Source: Apricaphanius iberus (lineage: Eukaryota > Chordata > Actinopteri > Cyprinodontiformes > Aphaniidae). From it: a DNA stretch of 64,000 nt. Below the pieces are notes generated by a model. It saw nothing but the letters and a program-made list of their open reading frames with translations. It searched no databases and had not been told where the DNA came from. The stretch spans positions 124,001-188,000 of the forward strand of contig JAPXFQ010001533.1 in assembly GCA_028564705.1 (NCBI GenBank), in the 5' to 3' direction. Below, piece by piece: positions 33,701 to 45,284 of this stretch (the stretch's first letter is position 1; every line of letters begins with the position of its first letter). The position numbers were made by a program, and so were the translations under genes.

Positions 33701-33731
33701 AGCTGTATGTGTAGAATCTACACATACAGCT
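33701..33731. repeat. Perfect inverted repeat (14-bp arms, AAT loop)
   Basis: AGCTGTATGTGTAG at 33701-33714 and its exact complement at 33718-33731 are separated by AAT. It lies only 110 bases from the palindrome at 33543. Confidence 0.95.
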
Positions 33732-33764
33732 TCCATCTACACATTCCAGTTTCTATTTGAGAGT

Positions 33765-34612
33765 GGCAGTCTATGAAGTCTGATGAAACTTCCTAGTGAA
33801 AAATATTATACCCACATTATGATGCTGCCACCACCATGTTTCACGATGTGGCTGTTGTTTTTTAAGGAATTTTAAGTGTTAGTTTTTCAACACAAATGGA
33901 TATTTGCATCTGAGATAAAAAGTTGGACCTTCTTCCACCTCTTCACTCTCCGTGTTATTGGTTGCACTGGATTTTATTTTGGGGTATTGGAATGAAAAGG
34001 GGATTGAACACAAACGCATGTCTAATTTTGCAGATCAATTTTTGTTTATAAAAAACCTCTAAATTCATACATCATTTTCCTTCCGCTTAACAGTCATGCT
34101 GCACATTGTCTGAACACCAGTTGACACTGTGTGTTTTTTTGGCATTCGTAGACAAATCGTTCATCGCACAGAGTATCGTGACGATAAACGGGACGCGTCA
34201 CGTCTGTGGTCGTCCAGTGTGACGTATCAAATCCAGTCTCCGACAATCTTCAAGCAGTGTCAGATGTGGAGTAACCAAGAGGACAAATTTGCTTAGCTTT
34301 GGCAGCAAAGATAGTGTATATGACATCTTGCCATCTTGGGTAACTGTTGGTCTTTAGTGCTTTTATGCTACGTCTGTTCGTGACGTTGCCGTGTCCTGCT
34401 GAAGCGAGATTTTGCTGAATTCCTGGGCTGTCCAGTGGGCCACCACTCTAGAGCTCACACTGTGTGACATTAAGCATTCCTTTGCAAAGAACAAAAAAAA
34501 AGCTAATTTAGAAATCACATAAAATCCGAACATCCATTCAAGTTTCTGTTTTGTAAAGTCGTAAAGTGTGGAAAATTCAAAGGGCCTGACAACTTTGGCA
34601 ATGCACTGTTCG
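33765..34612 (-). mobile_element. Tc1-like element split by a Harbinger-type MITE
   Basis: The left part keeps ATGATGCTGCCACCACCATG, TTTCACGATGTGG, AGTTGGACCTTCTTCCACCT and ATCATTTTCCTTCCGCTT. The element resumes after the MITE with AATCACATAAAATCCGAACA and ends TTCAAAGGGCCTGACAACTT and GGCAATGCACTG, like the family's GGGGTATGAATACTTTTGCAAGGCACTG terminus. The central region is deleted and no reading frame survives. Confidence 0.7.
34091..34470. mobile_element. Harbinger-type MITE related to 13256-13848
   Basis: Flanked by TAA at 34088-34090 and 34471-34473. The left end, CAGTCATGCTGCACATTGT, and the right end, ending CACACTGTGTGACAT, are roughly inverted. The right half (TGCTACGTCTGTTCGTGAC, TGTCCTGCTGAAGCG, CTAGAGCTCACACTGTGTG) parallels the 13.7-kb MITE. 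It interrupts a Tc1-like copy, which independently supports the borders. Confidence 0.55.
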
Positions 34613-34614
34613 AT

Positions 34615-35400
34615 ACCTGCACAACAACAATGTGCATGTTTTAAAATCTGTGTGCAACTCTGTTCACACACAGGAGAAATCTCATTGGCACCTAGACAGT
34701 GTAATAGTCAGCTGACCTATCACCTTTATGTTTTTTTGACACTTTTCTATAATAAATAGGAGCTTACATTCCATTTGAGTGGCATAATAGTGTTTCATAT
34801 ATTAAAAATTAAACTATTATAGGGGATAAAACAAAACAAAACATGGAAACTAGCAGCCGATGAAAACATCTGACATTTCCCCAGAAGTAAGAGAAACAGA
34901 CTAAACCGAAACTACACTGATGTGATGTGTGCTTTTCTTGCAGGAGAGCAGATCATAACACGGAGCAGAATTCGATCGCTTTAATGTAAACTTAGATGGT
35001 TGCCAAAGCAACCCAAGCTTTGTCCTCAAGTGCTGCCAGACAATCTCTTTCTGTTCTGTAAATGGTTCCATGATTTCTGCAGCACCATGAGGTCACAGAC
35101 TAAATATATTCAGGTTGTTTTAACCAACTAGGGACTACTACTTTCTGAACATTCCTGCCTTTTTCAGCTGCTCTCTCGTGTTTCAAAAACAGCAACAATT
35201 ACTGAGAAAATACACCAGAAAAAGCGCTCCCTGCCAAGACACCATGAAGTCACAGGCACCTCGGCCCTTCATGACATGCCGCACCTTATGCAACCAAAGG
35301 CCGGGGTAAATCTCTCCACGCTGGTTGAGCAGTGGAGTCTATCATACTTCTGACAACCTGACAGCTCAGACCCACCACCTAAGCTAAAGTGACGTTAAGA
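34615..35400. other. Region without a recognised gene
   Basis: Bases 34745-34800 (ATAAATAGGAGCTTACATTC...) match 33628-33680 (ATAAATAGCAGCTAACATTC...) loosely, suggesting a shared short repeat. Nothing else was recognised. Confidence 0.4.
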
Positions 35401-35404
35401 TTCT

Positions 35405-36245
35405 GTGTTTTTAAACCAGATTGTGTCAGATTACAGCCAAAAATCTAAACATTTTTATCAGGATTCAATGTGAAAGATCAACTTATATTTGTGACGTGGA
35501 AGCAAGAGATGCGCCAAGGAGAACGTTTGAAGCAAGGCTAGGTTTCCAAACCCCACCCAAAACTTTGGACACAGAGGATTGTTTCATCATTTATTCAAAT
35601 ACGGAGTAAGTAATGCACAACCATAAACCTGAGGAGATATGGGCGTCCTCCTCAGGGGAGAAGTCGTAAAAGCACCGTGTTAAAGAAGCTCATGGTAACT
35701 GTGGAGGAGCTGCAGAGATCCACAACTCAGGTGGGAGAATGTGCTGATGGAAGAAGGGTGGCAAGAAGAAAGCTTCCGTTAAAATGAAAACCAAAAGAAG
35801 TTCGAGCTTGCCTCAAGCAATGTAGGTCACACTTCATGTGGAACAGGTTGCTGTGATCAATCAATCAATCAATCAATCAAAAAACTGTCTGTTGTTTTAG
35901 CTCATACTACTTCATTCTTTATTCTATTCAATTAGATCAACTGTGACCAATTTACCCGAAATGCTGTGGCAGTATCATGCTGTGGGGATGTTTTCTGGAG
36001 CGGGGGTATGAAAGCTGTTCAGACCTGATTGGAAGATGGATGTAATATTGGGATAAATAATAGGAAGGAACATGTGAAAGAACCTGCTAAAGACTGGAGT
36101 TTGGGTAGGAGGCTCCCTTCCCAGCAGCACAACAACATAAACCCACAACCTGGGCTACAAAATCCTGTTAAAATAGATGGACACTCGTGGTAGTAATCTC
36201 AGAGAAACTGAAAAAGGTATACATACATTGGGAAAGCACTGGATA
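35405..36245 (+). mobile_element. Tc1-like transposon copy, transposase broken
   Basis: On the plus strand this reads in transposase sense. ACTGTGGAGGAGCTGCAGAG gives the VEELQRST block, followed by QVGE, then RRVARRKLP at about 35755. GGCAGTATCATGCTGTGGGG (about 35968) is the GSIMLWG-type block. It ends near GGTATACATACATTGGGAAA and GCACTG. A Tc1-like transposase is a DDE enzyme that inserts at TA. Here multiple indels and an (ATCA)n expansion interrupt the frame, so the copy is dead. Confidence 0.7.
35856..35880. repeat. (ATCA)n microsatellite
   Basis: Six clean ATCA units inside the Tc1-like copy. Confidence 0.95.
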
Positions 36246-36249
36246 TCTT

Positions 36250-38020
36250 TACTTTGATAATATTGTGCTGTAGATGCAGACTTTCGGATCCAAATTCAAA
36301 CAAACCACTGAATAGGTGATCAGGCTCTCTGGGGAACTTGATACAGTATAACCAACACATACTTCCATTGGCCAGAAGTGCGTGGTCTGGCAGCCAATGG
36401 TGTTGCTCTGCATTGTTCCTGTGTTTGTGTGTGTGTGTGTGCTCGCCATGGGCAGCAGAGTGAGTATGTGCGTCAGGGAGCAGAGCGGGGAGAACGGAGC
36501 CGACCTCAATACTGAACGCAGCCAAGCAAGAGGATTTCATTGTCTTCTCTCACTGCTACTACCCATTTACAGACATAATCTGTTAAATAAACAGCGCTGG
36601 CAGTGACACACATCACGTGAGCACTTTCACTACTGAACCCACATCGCATCCGATTATAAACCCACGATGATTCAGCACATTTTTCTCCTTTTATCTGAGT
36701 GGAGTAAAGTTTTTCTGTCTCTCTCTGCAGGAAATCATACTCCAGAGGCAGCATTAGTGTCTGTATAATTCAGAGAGTGAGGAGCTAGAGAATGACGAGC
36801 TGTCTCCCAAATACCGGCTCAGTAAAAATACAAATGGGCAGCTTTGACTCGTCCTGCCTGGCAGCTCCAGTTCAAGTTAAACACAAATCCCAGCCGGAGT
36901 TTCATTCTCCCCTCCTGAAATCTCCTGCAACTTGACTAAGAGGGAGCAACCTTAAAGTCCAAACTACAGGCAGGAGCTCATATGTAGCAGCAAAAGACAA
37001 ACTGGGCACAATTACACCCTCATTCATTTCATAATGAATGTTTGTTAAAGGACACGTGTAATTACGATGGTCCTTCAACTCTGTTGTGATTGCTAACGTC
37101 TGCTGAGACCATACAGAGAGTTTATACACTTGAGTCGACGACCTAGAAGTTTTCAAAGTTACTGCTCTTCCTGAATTTTTCAGTAACATGCTGCAAAAAC
37201 GTGAAGTTCAAATGAGATCATATAACACACTTATCATATAATGTATCAAATGTATCAACTCAGCGATTACAATTGTTGCATGGCGCTTCTGCAGAGCATC
37301 CAAAAAAGACTGCAAGATACGCACTCAAAGTAGTTGAATGTAGTTCTCGTAGTGAAAACTAACGGATGCTTGTGTTCGATGTTAACAGTTTGTAATGTAA
37401 TGAGAGAAGAAGAAAAAATGACCAGCTAATACTTGAAACCTACTTAATTAATTACCCTTCAACAGTTGTGGTGCATTCCATTTGTAGTCGGAACTCGGTC
37501 ATAAACAACTCTTTTTATGATATTGTAAAATCTATATTTTCCGTTTTGTTCAATCTTTGAGCAAAACTAGTATGAATGTTTATGAACACACTGATCACAG
37601 CTTGGGAGGCAAACACAGATTTCTCTTTAAAAAGTATCTTAGCTTTCAGCTTGTGCTGCTTTGAGAAACCTCAGAGAGCAGTCGGTGTTACACAGCTCTG
37701 CAGTTAAACGGGATTCCTTTAAAAAAAAGTCAAAGTGATTACAGAAGCTACAATTTACTGTTTCCAGCATTTTACAACACCATTTAGCATGATTAGGGGG
37801 TTAGCATCATTAGCATTAGAAATTTCTCAGTGTGTTCCCTGCAGTTACCAGCCTTGTGTAAACTGCGAGACTGTGTGTGAGCGTAGCAGCTGTCTTACTA
37901 TCTGAAAGTTGTGGCTTAGATTTCAGCGTACTTCTGCCACATGTTGATATTCTCCTTGGGCAAAGAACTTAACCTCAAGTAACCTACTGATCTGTATATC
38001 GGTGTATAAATGCGCATGCT
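36250..38020. other. Region without a recognised gene
   Basis: Contains a GT tract at about 36421-36440. The open frames at 36199-36540 (minus) and 36506-36754 (minus) lack domains. Bases 36600-37180 look single-copy. Confidence 0.4.
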
Positions 38021-38022
38021 TT

Positions 38023-38225
38023 AAGCCTAGTTTATACCTCTCCATCAGTGAGGGTCCAGAAACAACCAGCACCATCATCGGTCCACGTAAGTGCTCTGCG
38101 GCAGGCCCACAGAGGGTGATGGAGACATGCCCAATTTTTTTGAATGTCCGCCAAAAGTTACGAAGACCTCAAGTGCCACTTACAAAAAAATTTGTGCTGA
38201 AGAAATATAGCAGCAGTCATTGAGC
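38023..38225 (+). mobile_element. One end of an AAGCCTAGTTTATAC-type TIR element
   Basis: Starts AAGCCTAGTTTATACCTCTC, which matches the left terminus of the element at 3929. It continues GTGAGGGTCCAGAAACAACC and GTGCTCTGCGGCAGGCCCAC. No opposite end was found, so it is a truncated copy. Confidence 0.55.
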
Positions 38226-38229
38226 AGTT

Positions 38230-41200
38230 CAAAAACCATCTTAAATGAGACGATTTATGAATGTTCAGAGTCTGTTAAAGAAGCGAGTGACAAGCTTTTT
38301 TATCATATTTGTGCAGAAAATGCTCGAAAGTTATTCAAGTGAACAGTTTTGATTTAAAAAAAATAAAAAAAGTAAATATGATGCTGTTGACGAGAGACAT
38401 GACTGTACTGGTGGCAAGCAATGGAGAAGTCTGAGAGGAAAACATTAGTAGGTGTGATAGGGTGAACGTGGCTCTAGTGTAAAGCCCTTTGAGTGGTAAC
38501 TGGAGAGAAAATTACACCAAAATATAAATTCAGTCCATTTCTATTGAGATTTCCAAAATACCGCCAATGTTTCCTTACCCAACTTTTCTGTGCTGAGCTT
38601 ATGTTGTCTACTGATGTGTCAGTGTTTGTTGTGACAGCCTGAATGAACAGTCGACATTCCTCCATCAAATATCAAGCTTACTTTCCAAAGTTTCTTCAAT
38701 GTTTTGTAATCCCACTGATGTATTTGTGAAACTTACAGGATTACAAGTATAGCTAACCGTAAATTTTCTTCCCTTAGTAACAAATTCCCCAATAAAGAGG
38801 GTTGCTGTTAGCATGACCAGGAAGCACTTTTGCCTGGTGCATTCACCAATTGGAAAAAGATAGGATTTTTTAAACTTTCCAACTGGTGGATCACTAATCA
38901 GGGCCAGGAGTGCTCAGAATCGTTCTACTCTGGTTGCCAGACGATTTCCTGGCTCCACCAAGCTCAACAATTAAGCTTCTTTTGAATATAACAGTAGGTA
39001 AAATGTGCATATGTATAAACCCACTCTCTTTGTGTGTGGGGGGTTAGGGTAAAGTGGGTTCTCCTTTCTCTACATGTTAAAGAACCCAGACTCAACAGCT
39101 GCCATTAAGATATGCATAGCCTCAACCCCTCCCTTTAGGAAGGGCTTTTTATCTCATAAAAGGTAAAATGGTTCGTTAGTGTGGTTTCATCTTCGATCCC
39201 CCGAGCCATTTCTCTTGGTTTTACTAATTCCAACCGTAAATTAAGCTGTAATTTCTTGACTTCCGAGAGTCAAAACCTTGTCAGTTGATCATTAATCTTC
39301 TTCCCTGATGCCTCAGACCCTCATACCGAGCCAAAGGGGAGAGCATAAGAATAACCGCGCAAACAGTAAATATTTGATAACTGACAAACGTTTCTGTCTC
39401 TCCTGGGCTCCTTACCGCTAGGCTTCTTGTGTGGTCAGGAGGCTGCTGGAGAGTGCAGCAGGAATGCGAGTGCATAGAAAAGCCAACAATGCTTTTAGAA
39501 ACACCGAAAGCTTGTGCACGAACCACTTGTGGAGTTTCATAAGTGCAAAAATAAGCCCCCCTTGAAGAAGAGACAGTGAAATAAGTGATTTATAATTGGC
39601 ACATGCTTAATAGATCAAAGTGAAGCAGAAAAAGAAGGCCAAATGCATAGAGTAAAAAAAAAAAAATGAAGACAAACTTCAGTGCATTTTTTTCTCCTGT
39701 CCCTACTAAGAATGAGAGACAATCCCTCATCTGAGCCTGGGAATGATCCTGGGAAGTGACTGTGATTAGTTTGGCTCCAGTGGGCATGATATCACAGCAG
39801 GATGAACCTGGCCCCACCGGAACAAGGAAGACGCAGCGAGAGGCACAGAGAGAGGGGGGGGGGGGTATGGGGGCTGAGCAGTGGACGCCAAAACATGCGA
39901 GACAAGGAGAGAAATAGGTGGGGTCGGGGGCAAGCTCGGTAATTTGGTCTCTGCAGCCTGACAGTGATTTCCAAGATGGTAATCACATCAACTTTGTAGC
40001 CGAGGCAGAGTGACATCACAGCGAGCTTATCCCACCCATGGAGGCCTCGGTGGAAATCAAACAGCGGTGCAGGAGTCTGTGGGTCCAATGCTCGTGCAGA
40101 ACCTTTAATCATGAAGGAGAGGATTGTGAGATGCAGAGTAAAGCTCTGAGCTGCACGTTTTGAGCTGAACAGCTTCGAACATCACTCCAGATGCCCATCC
40201 CAGTGATTTAAAAGCTAAAATCAAAACTGCAGGGAATAATCTTCAAAAAGCCTCCTGTATTTTCGAAAACATGTTTGGGTTGTGAAATCTGCACAGCCAG
40301 TTTGTGGTAATATGGACTTTGAAGAACTTGGTTTGCAAAGTCATGATTTTGTGAGATTGATATAAACTAATAAGTGCATCTTCCTGTCACTGACTGGTGG
40401 ATTTTCTTCTTCTTTCAACTGAGTCTGGTTAGGTTTTATGCAGACCTGAACTAACCAGCTGTGGTGCAATGAAATGAAAGTGAGGGCCAATAAAAAAGAT
40501 CATTACTCAGACTCAAACACACCAGCGTCTGACTCGGCAGGTATTTGAATAAAATAAAGCCAGCTTGAGTCGCTGATTTCAGTCCACCACACACCAGATG
40601 TCACTGGCACGCCGTGGGCGGGGCTTTCTATTCAGATCGAATACTAATGAGAAGAAATGAGGCTTCCCCACATGCTTTGTCTTTGAATGCGTTGACAGCG
40701 AACTTCACATGGAGAGAAGTGTGCCACCTAATACGAGACCCCCTTTAAAAAAGCTGCAGATTAGGGATGAGGAGTGTCCCAGATAAAATGGATCTGTGTT
40801 GGTTATTTGCATACACAAACAGCAAAACAGGGCAAAATGTGGCTGCAGTCTCACAATGTCACATAGATGAGTTATCTCCATCTAAAGTGGATTCCAGGTT
40901 TTACTTCCTCTTTGGTATAAACTATATTCTATAACCACTAAGTATTTTAAAGAGTTTTTATCTGAGATACCAAAACAAAGTATGGTGTTTTTGTGAAAAG
41001 AAAGAAAAATGACACGATTTTCAATGAGCTTTAGAGACAGAAACTGACTTTGTAATATTGTATATTATTCTGAAATGCTTCAGTAAAATGCAGTACAACC
41101 TTTGACTTTTAGAAGACATATACTCAGAGAAGAGTCACCCTGTGGGTGATTTATGCTCGTTCCATTTGTAGTCAGACCTTGTGAGTTGGGAAAATTCAAC

Positions 41201-42115
41201 AAGATTACCCTCCTGCAGCTACAATGGCAAAAATGGATACAGCGATATATCTCATTCATACCAGAAGTCTAAAGCAGAAGTTAGGTAAACACTGCTAATC
41301 ACTAACGTAAACTTTTTATGGATATAACTGCTCCTAAATATTGAAATAAACAGATGGACGCATTAGATGCACTGTTCCCCAAATATTAGGATTAGAAAAC
41401 TAAAGTTAGGTTTAGGCAATGCTCCTCAAATGTTATAATTAGTAATAAATTCATCAGGCTAGCCAATCAGAGACAAGAAAGGAGGGACCTTGGCTTTTAA
41501 CGGGTACAATTCGGTATCGAATAAGGAGGTAGATTTATACATGAAATTAATATCACACTCCAACAAAAAGGCTCTAACTCCCCCACGATATTTGTGAATC
41601 TTTGCATGTATTTGTATTATTAATCCCCCCTGACTGTTTGTTCTTGTAACTGTATGTTGTGTATACATTTGTCTTCTTGTTGTGTACTTGCATTCTGTTC
41701 TCTTGGTATGCAGCATAGACTGTATATATTATGGTATGTACACTGAATAAGCAATCAATATATATACATTACAAGAGGAATAAACTTCTGCTTGAGACCT
41801 CTCCTCTTATTGTTTTACGATGGTTTCTTCTTTCAGACTTCCGACCTGGATTAAATTTATGTCGGCGCCCTTGTCGGCTATTGTAACTGGAGATGGGTTC
41901 CTGTCAAAATCAACTGGAACGCTCGTCCCACTCGAAAAAATGCTAAGAAATTTCAAAAAGCTGACTTTAAAATCCAATATGGCTGCTCCTCACTTCAACA
42001 ATACCAAGCTCTGGTGGAACATGTTTATTTTACAAGATACATTTGTAGAAGTGCGTCCAGAATCAATGTTACATGTAGCGCCCTAAATTCTAAACTGAAA
42101 TAATTAAAAGTGGTC
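38230..42115. other. Long region without a recognised gene
   Basis: No protein of recognisable family on either strand and no clear element ends. There is a G run at about 39857-39868 in a purine-rich tract. Sequence near 40590-40720 is GC-richer and could be conserved non-coding DNA. Confidence 0.4.
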
Positions 42116-42123
42116 TTTCAAAG

Positions 42124-42499
42124 TAGCGATGCACCAATACGAAACTCGTATCGGGTATCGGGGCTGATTCCCTTCTAATGCACTCATACAGATATCGGTT
42201 AGTTAACCGATACCATGAAACAATACTCAGAATGTGGAAATTAGCAATGATTTCACAGAACATGCTTATTTTTTACTTTAACATTTACATTTTGGGGTCA
42301 TTTTTATTAATAGATTTTTTTTAAATCTAATTTATCATAATTTTTTGTAACAACCAGACAAGAAAATAAAGCCTGTCTTTAAATTTATTGAATTTTTTTG
42401 TGTGGTAGAAGTTTAGGAATTTGTACTTGGATCGGCAAGTACTCAGATCAATGTATCGGTATCAGTTTGAAAAAAAAAAAATGTATTGTTGCATCCCTA
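42124..42499. mobile_element. hAT-like MITE with TATCGG motifs
   Basis: The left end is TAGCGATGCACCAATACGAA and the right end is TGTATTGTTGCATCCCTA. The right end in complement reads TAGGGATGCAACAATACA, a near match over about 18 bases. Interior GTATCGGGTATCGGGG, GATATCGG and ATCGGTATCAG repeats fit a common fish hAT MITE. No clean 8-bp duplication was seen. Confidence 0.65.
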
Positions 42500-42689
42500 A
42501 TCTGAATGTGGAAAGTTTGGCTCAAAACAAATTTCATAAGAGGTGCTACAAACAATGGCTACCTGAGCGTCGCCATAACGAACACACGATTTCTCCTACT
42601 ACGTTAACTTCAGCCTTATTAACTTGGGTGTGACATTATCCCCAGCTCCGACGTCCAAGGTGAATGGAGCGAAGCATTAGATTTGGTAT

Positions 42690-43255
42690 GAATCCAACAG
42701 CTGGGCAGACGAGGCTTTACTCAGAGAACCAGCCAAAAAGCCTATGTTAACACTGGAAGAGCTGCAGGGATCCACGGCTCAGGTGGGAGAATCTGTTGAT
42801 GGGATACCAATCAGCTATGCTTGCCAATAATTCTACCTTTGTGGAAGAGGGACAAAAAGAAAGCCTTTAGAACCCATTTTGCAGTTCAGCACAGGCCATC
42901 TATGGGATCCAACAAACATGTGAAAGAAGGAGTTCTGCTCAGAAATGTTCTGGGTATTTTATTATTATTATTATTTTTACAAAAGATAATGTATGGCTGA
43001 CAACTAATACTGTTGGGTTGGGGGAGGGGTGGTGGTGTATGTGAAGTCATATTAATCTGTAAAGCACTTTGAAATGCTATTTTGTATGAAAAGTGCTATA
43101 CAAATAAAGTTTGCTTTGATTTGATTCAACTTTAATACATAATCCAGACAGGAAACATGTTAAAGGCAGCATCATGTAGTAGGAATGCTGATCAGAGTTG
43201 TCAGACAGACAGATGGAGATAAATATGGGGTGAAGATTGGAGCGTTGGACTGCAC
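42690..43255 (+). mobile_element. Tc1-like fragment with a LINE tail inserted
   Basis: TTAACACTGGAAGAGCTGCA, GGGATCCACGGCTCAGGTGG and GAGAATCTGTTGATGG correspond to the LEELQ-ST-QVGES segment of the Tc1-like transposase. GGCAGCATCATGTAGTAGGA at about 43164 is the later GSIM block. Unrelated sequence of about 42960-43140 lies between them. Confidence 0.6.
43035..43132 (+). repeat. LINE 3' tail inside the Tc1-like copy
   Basis: TCTGTAAAGCACTTTGAAAT, GCTATTTTGTATGAAAAGTG and CTATACAAATAAAGTTTGC match the 3' end typical of fish L2-type LINEs, ending in a TTTGATTTGATT tail. Confidence 0.65.
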
Positions 43256-43259
43256 ATGT

Positions 43260-44870
43260 TGCTGAAACCTTGCCTCGAACAACGAAGAATGATGCTCCTG
43301 CTGCTAGTGGCTTTTACCGGTGTTTTAATTTCAGAGATGTGATGGTGACCTACCATTTTCCTCTCCGTCTTGTATACATGCGCACAAGACCTAGCGGGAT
43401 CCTACTCAAATGACATTTATGGAAACAAAGGGCGGGTCATTGCAATGTTTACCTTGGTTAACCTCTGCCACAATCCCGGATCTGATCTACACGCGTGTGT
43501 GTATGTACTCTGTGTTTGTATGGTGAACCTCAAGTGCGTTGAGGATCATGGGGTAATCATGGTCTAACGAGGACCCCCCCTATAGGTCCTCCGCAGTTTG
43601 TTTGTGGAAGGAAATGAGGTCTCAGTGGATTGGGGGTGTTTTAGGCTCGTTGTTCTCCTTGGTGTGAAGGGGGCTTATCTGTGGTGTGATATCTGACGAG
43701 CATCATAAACAGAATGACAGAATCACACATCCGGTTTCCTCTTTTACCTCTCAGCCAGCAGAGAGCAAAAATCCAGATTTCTCTTCTCTTCTATCATCCC
43801 TGGTTCTCCTCAACCTGAGGTGAGTGGAAATGTAAAGGCTGTGGTTCTTTGCCTCTTGGTTGTTGTTTTTTTTGACTGAAGGCCATGGCCAAAAGGAACA
43901 ATGTGGCAATACAGTGCAGCCAGACAAGCCAATAAGAACTTCTTTGCAGAGGTGGAAAAGAGTACAGAATGCAAAAAAAAAAAAATACCTCAACAGAAAA
44001 TTTCAATGCAAAAGATTAGACATCTAAAGCAATTATCAGGGTTTAAAGTTTACACCACGCCGATACCTGAACCATCCAAAGATTTTGAAAAGGTAAATGT
44101 TAAAACTCACTGCCTGACGAGGAAGAACCTTTTGAAATCTTATCCTAAACTTTCTTATTACCCCTAAGAGTGTCTGAAAAGGCCCTTTGTCTCAATAATC
44201 AGCGCCCATCCCACAAATATCCTTCCATGTCCTTTTGAGCAACATTATATTACAACACCGACATCCCACTCACTAATTAAAGCCATGGAAACACCCAGAG
44301 TAACGCAACAGTAAGACATCTGTAAATCACTTTGCTTGTGCATTTAATGGTTACCAATTTCAAAGTGTTAGTCCACAAATGGAACAGGCTGAATAAATCA
44401 TGCAGCAGCTACAAAACACGTCAATATGTACTTGGCTTTTATTAAACAACTACAACAAATGAAACCTGGTGTAAACTCATAATTGATCAAAAGCTGGAGC
44501 TGAAAAAGAAAATGTTCTTCAGCTGGGCATGGTTGGCTACATTGGACTTTAGACAGATATGGAGAAACTATAAAGAAATTGGAGACGGTACCAAAAAATT
44601 GACAGGGAACTTGAACTGGATCACTTTTCAGCTTCACCACCACTTATCAGCATGTTGGAAATTCAAAGATCACAATTTCCTGATCCATGAACTCACAAAA
44701 CGAAGCGTTACCACATTGGACTGACTGCATCTTCAATGTTGATGCTGTTCCTGAGGAAAAAAGATTTGGAGTTGACTATTTTCAGTATCATTGAGATGTT
44801 TGGAATTTAAGTTATAATCGCACAAATGTGTAAGAAGCTATTTAAAAGGGAATCAGTATTTTATAAGACA
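43260..44870. other. Region without a recognised gene
   Basis: No element ends or protein families were recognised. A short open segment ending in a GTAAAT donor-like site near 44090 was judged chance. Confidence 0.4.
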
Positions 44871-44877
44871 ATTTAAG

Positions 44878-45282
44878 TAGAGATGTAAGAAAATATTAAT
44901 ATGCCGATATATCACGATATTTTAGGTCACAATATTGTATTGACATTCAAAAACAAAATATAGATTTTTATTTTATTTTTCAGAATTTGAATGCAACCAT
45001 TAATTATGACTATCATTTTTTAGTATGACTGGAACGATGGTGGCTATTTTCACCTTCTCCGTTCCAGTGGATCAGTTAGATCTTGTACTAAAACTAGATG
45101 TATTTAGTATGAAACAGGTTGGAGTGTTTAGAATGCTTTGACAGATAAAAAAAAAAAGTTAAATTACGTTTTAAAAATCACAATATATATAGTCTTACTC
45201 ACAGTATCACAATATTTCATATTGTTCCCCTTGTATTGTGATACAAACCGTATCACCAGATTCTTGCCATTGCATATCCCTA
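44878..45282 (-). mobile_element. hAT-like MITE, copy 2 of an inverted pair
   Basis: Reads TAGAGATGTAAGAAAATATT at the left, and ends TTGCCATTGCATATCCCTA at the right. In reverse complement it aligns end to end with 32395-32782, including CATTCCAGTGGATC-type and CAACCTGTTTCATACTAAAT-type blocks. Confidence 0.65.
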
Positions 45283-45284
45283 AT

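Noticed and set aside
43901..44167. Open frame with a GTAAAT donor-like end
   Set aside because: Non-consensus donor and no recognisable protein.
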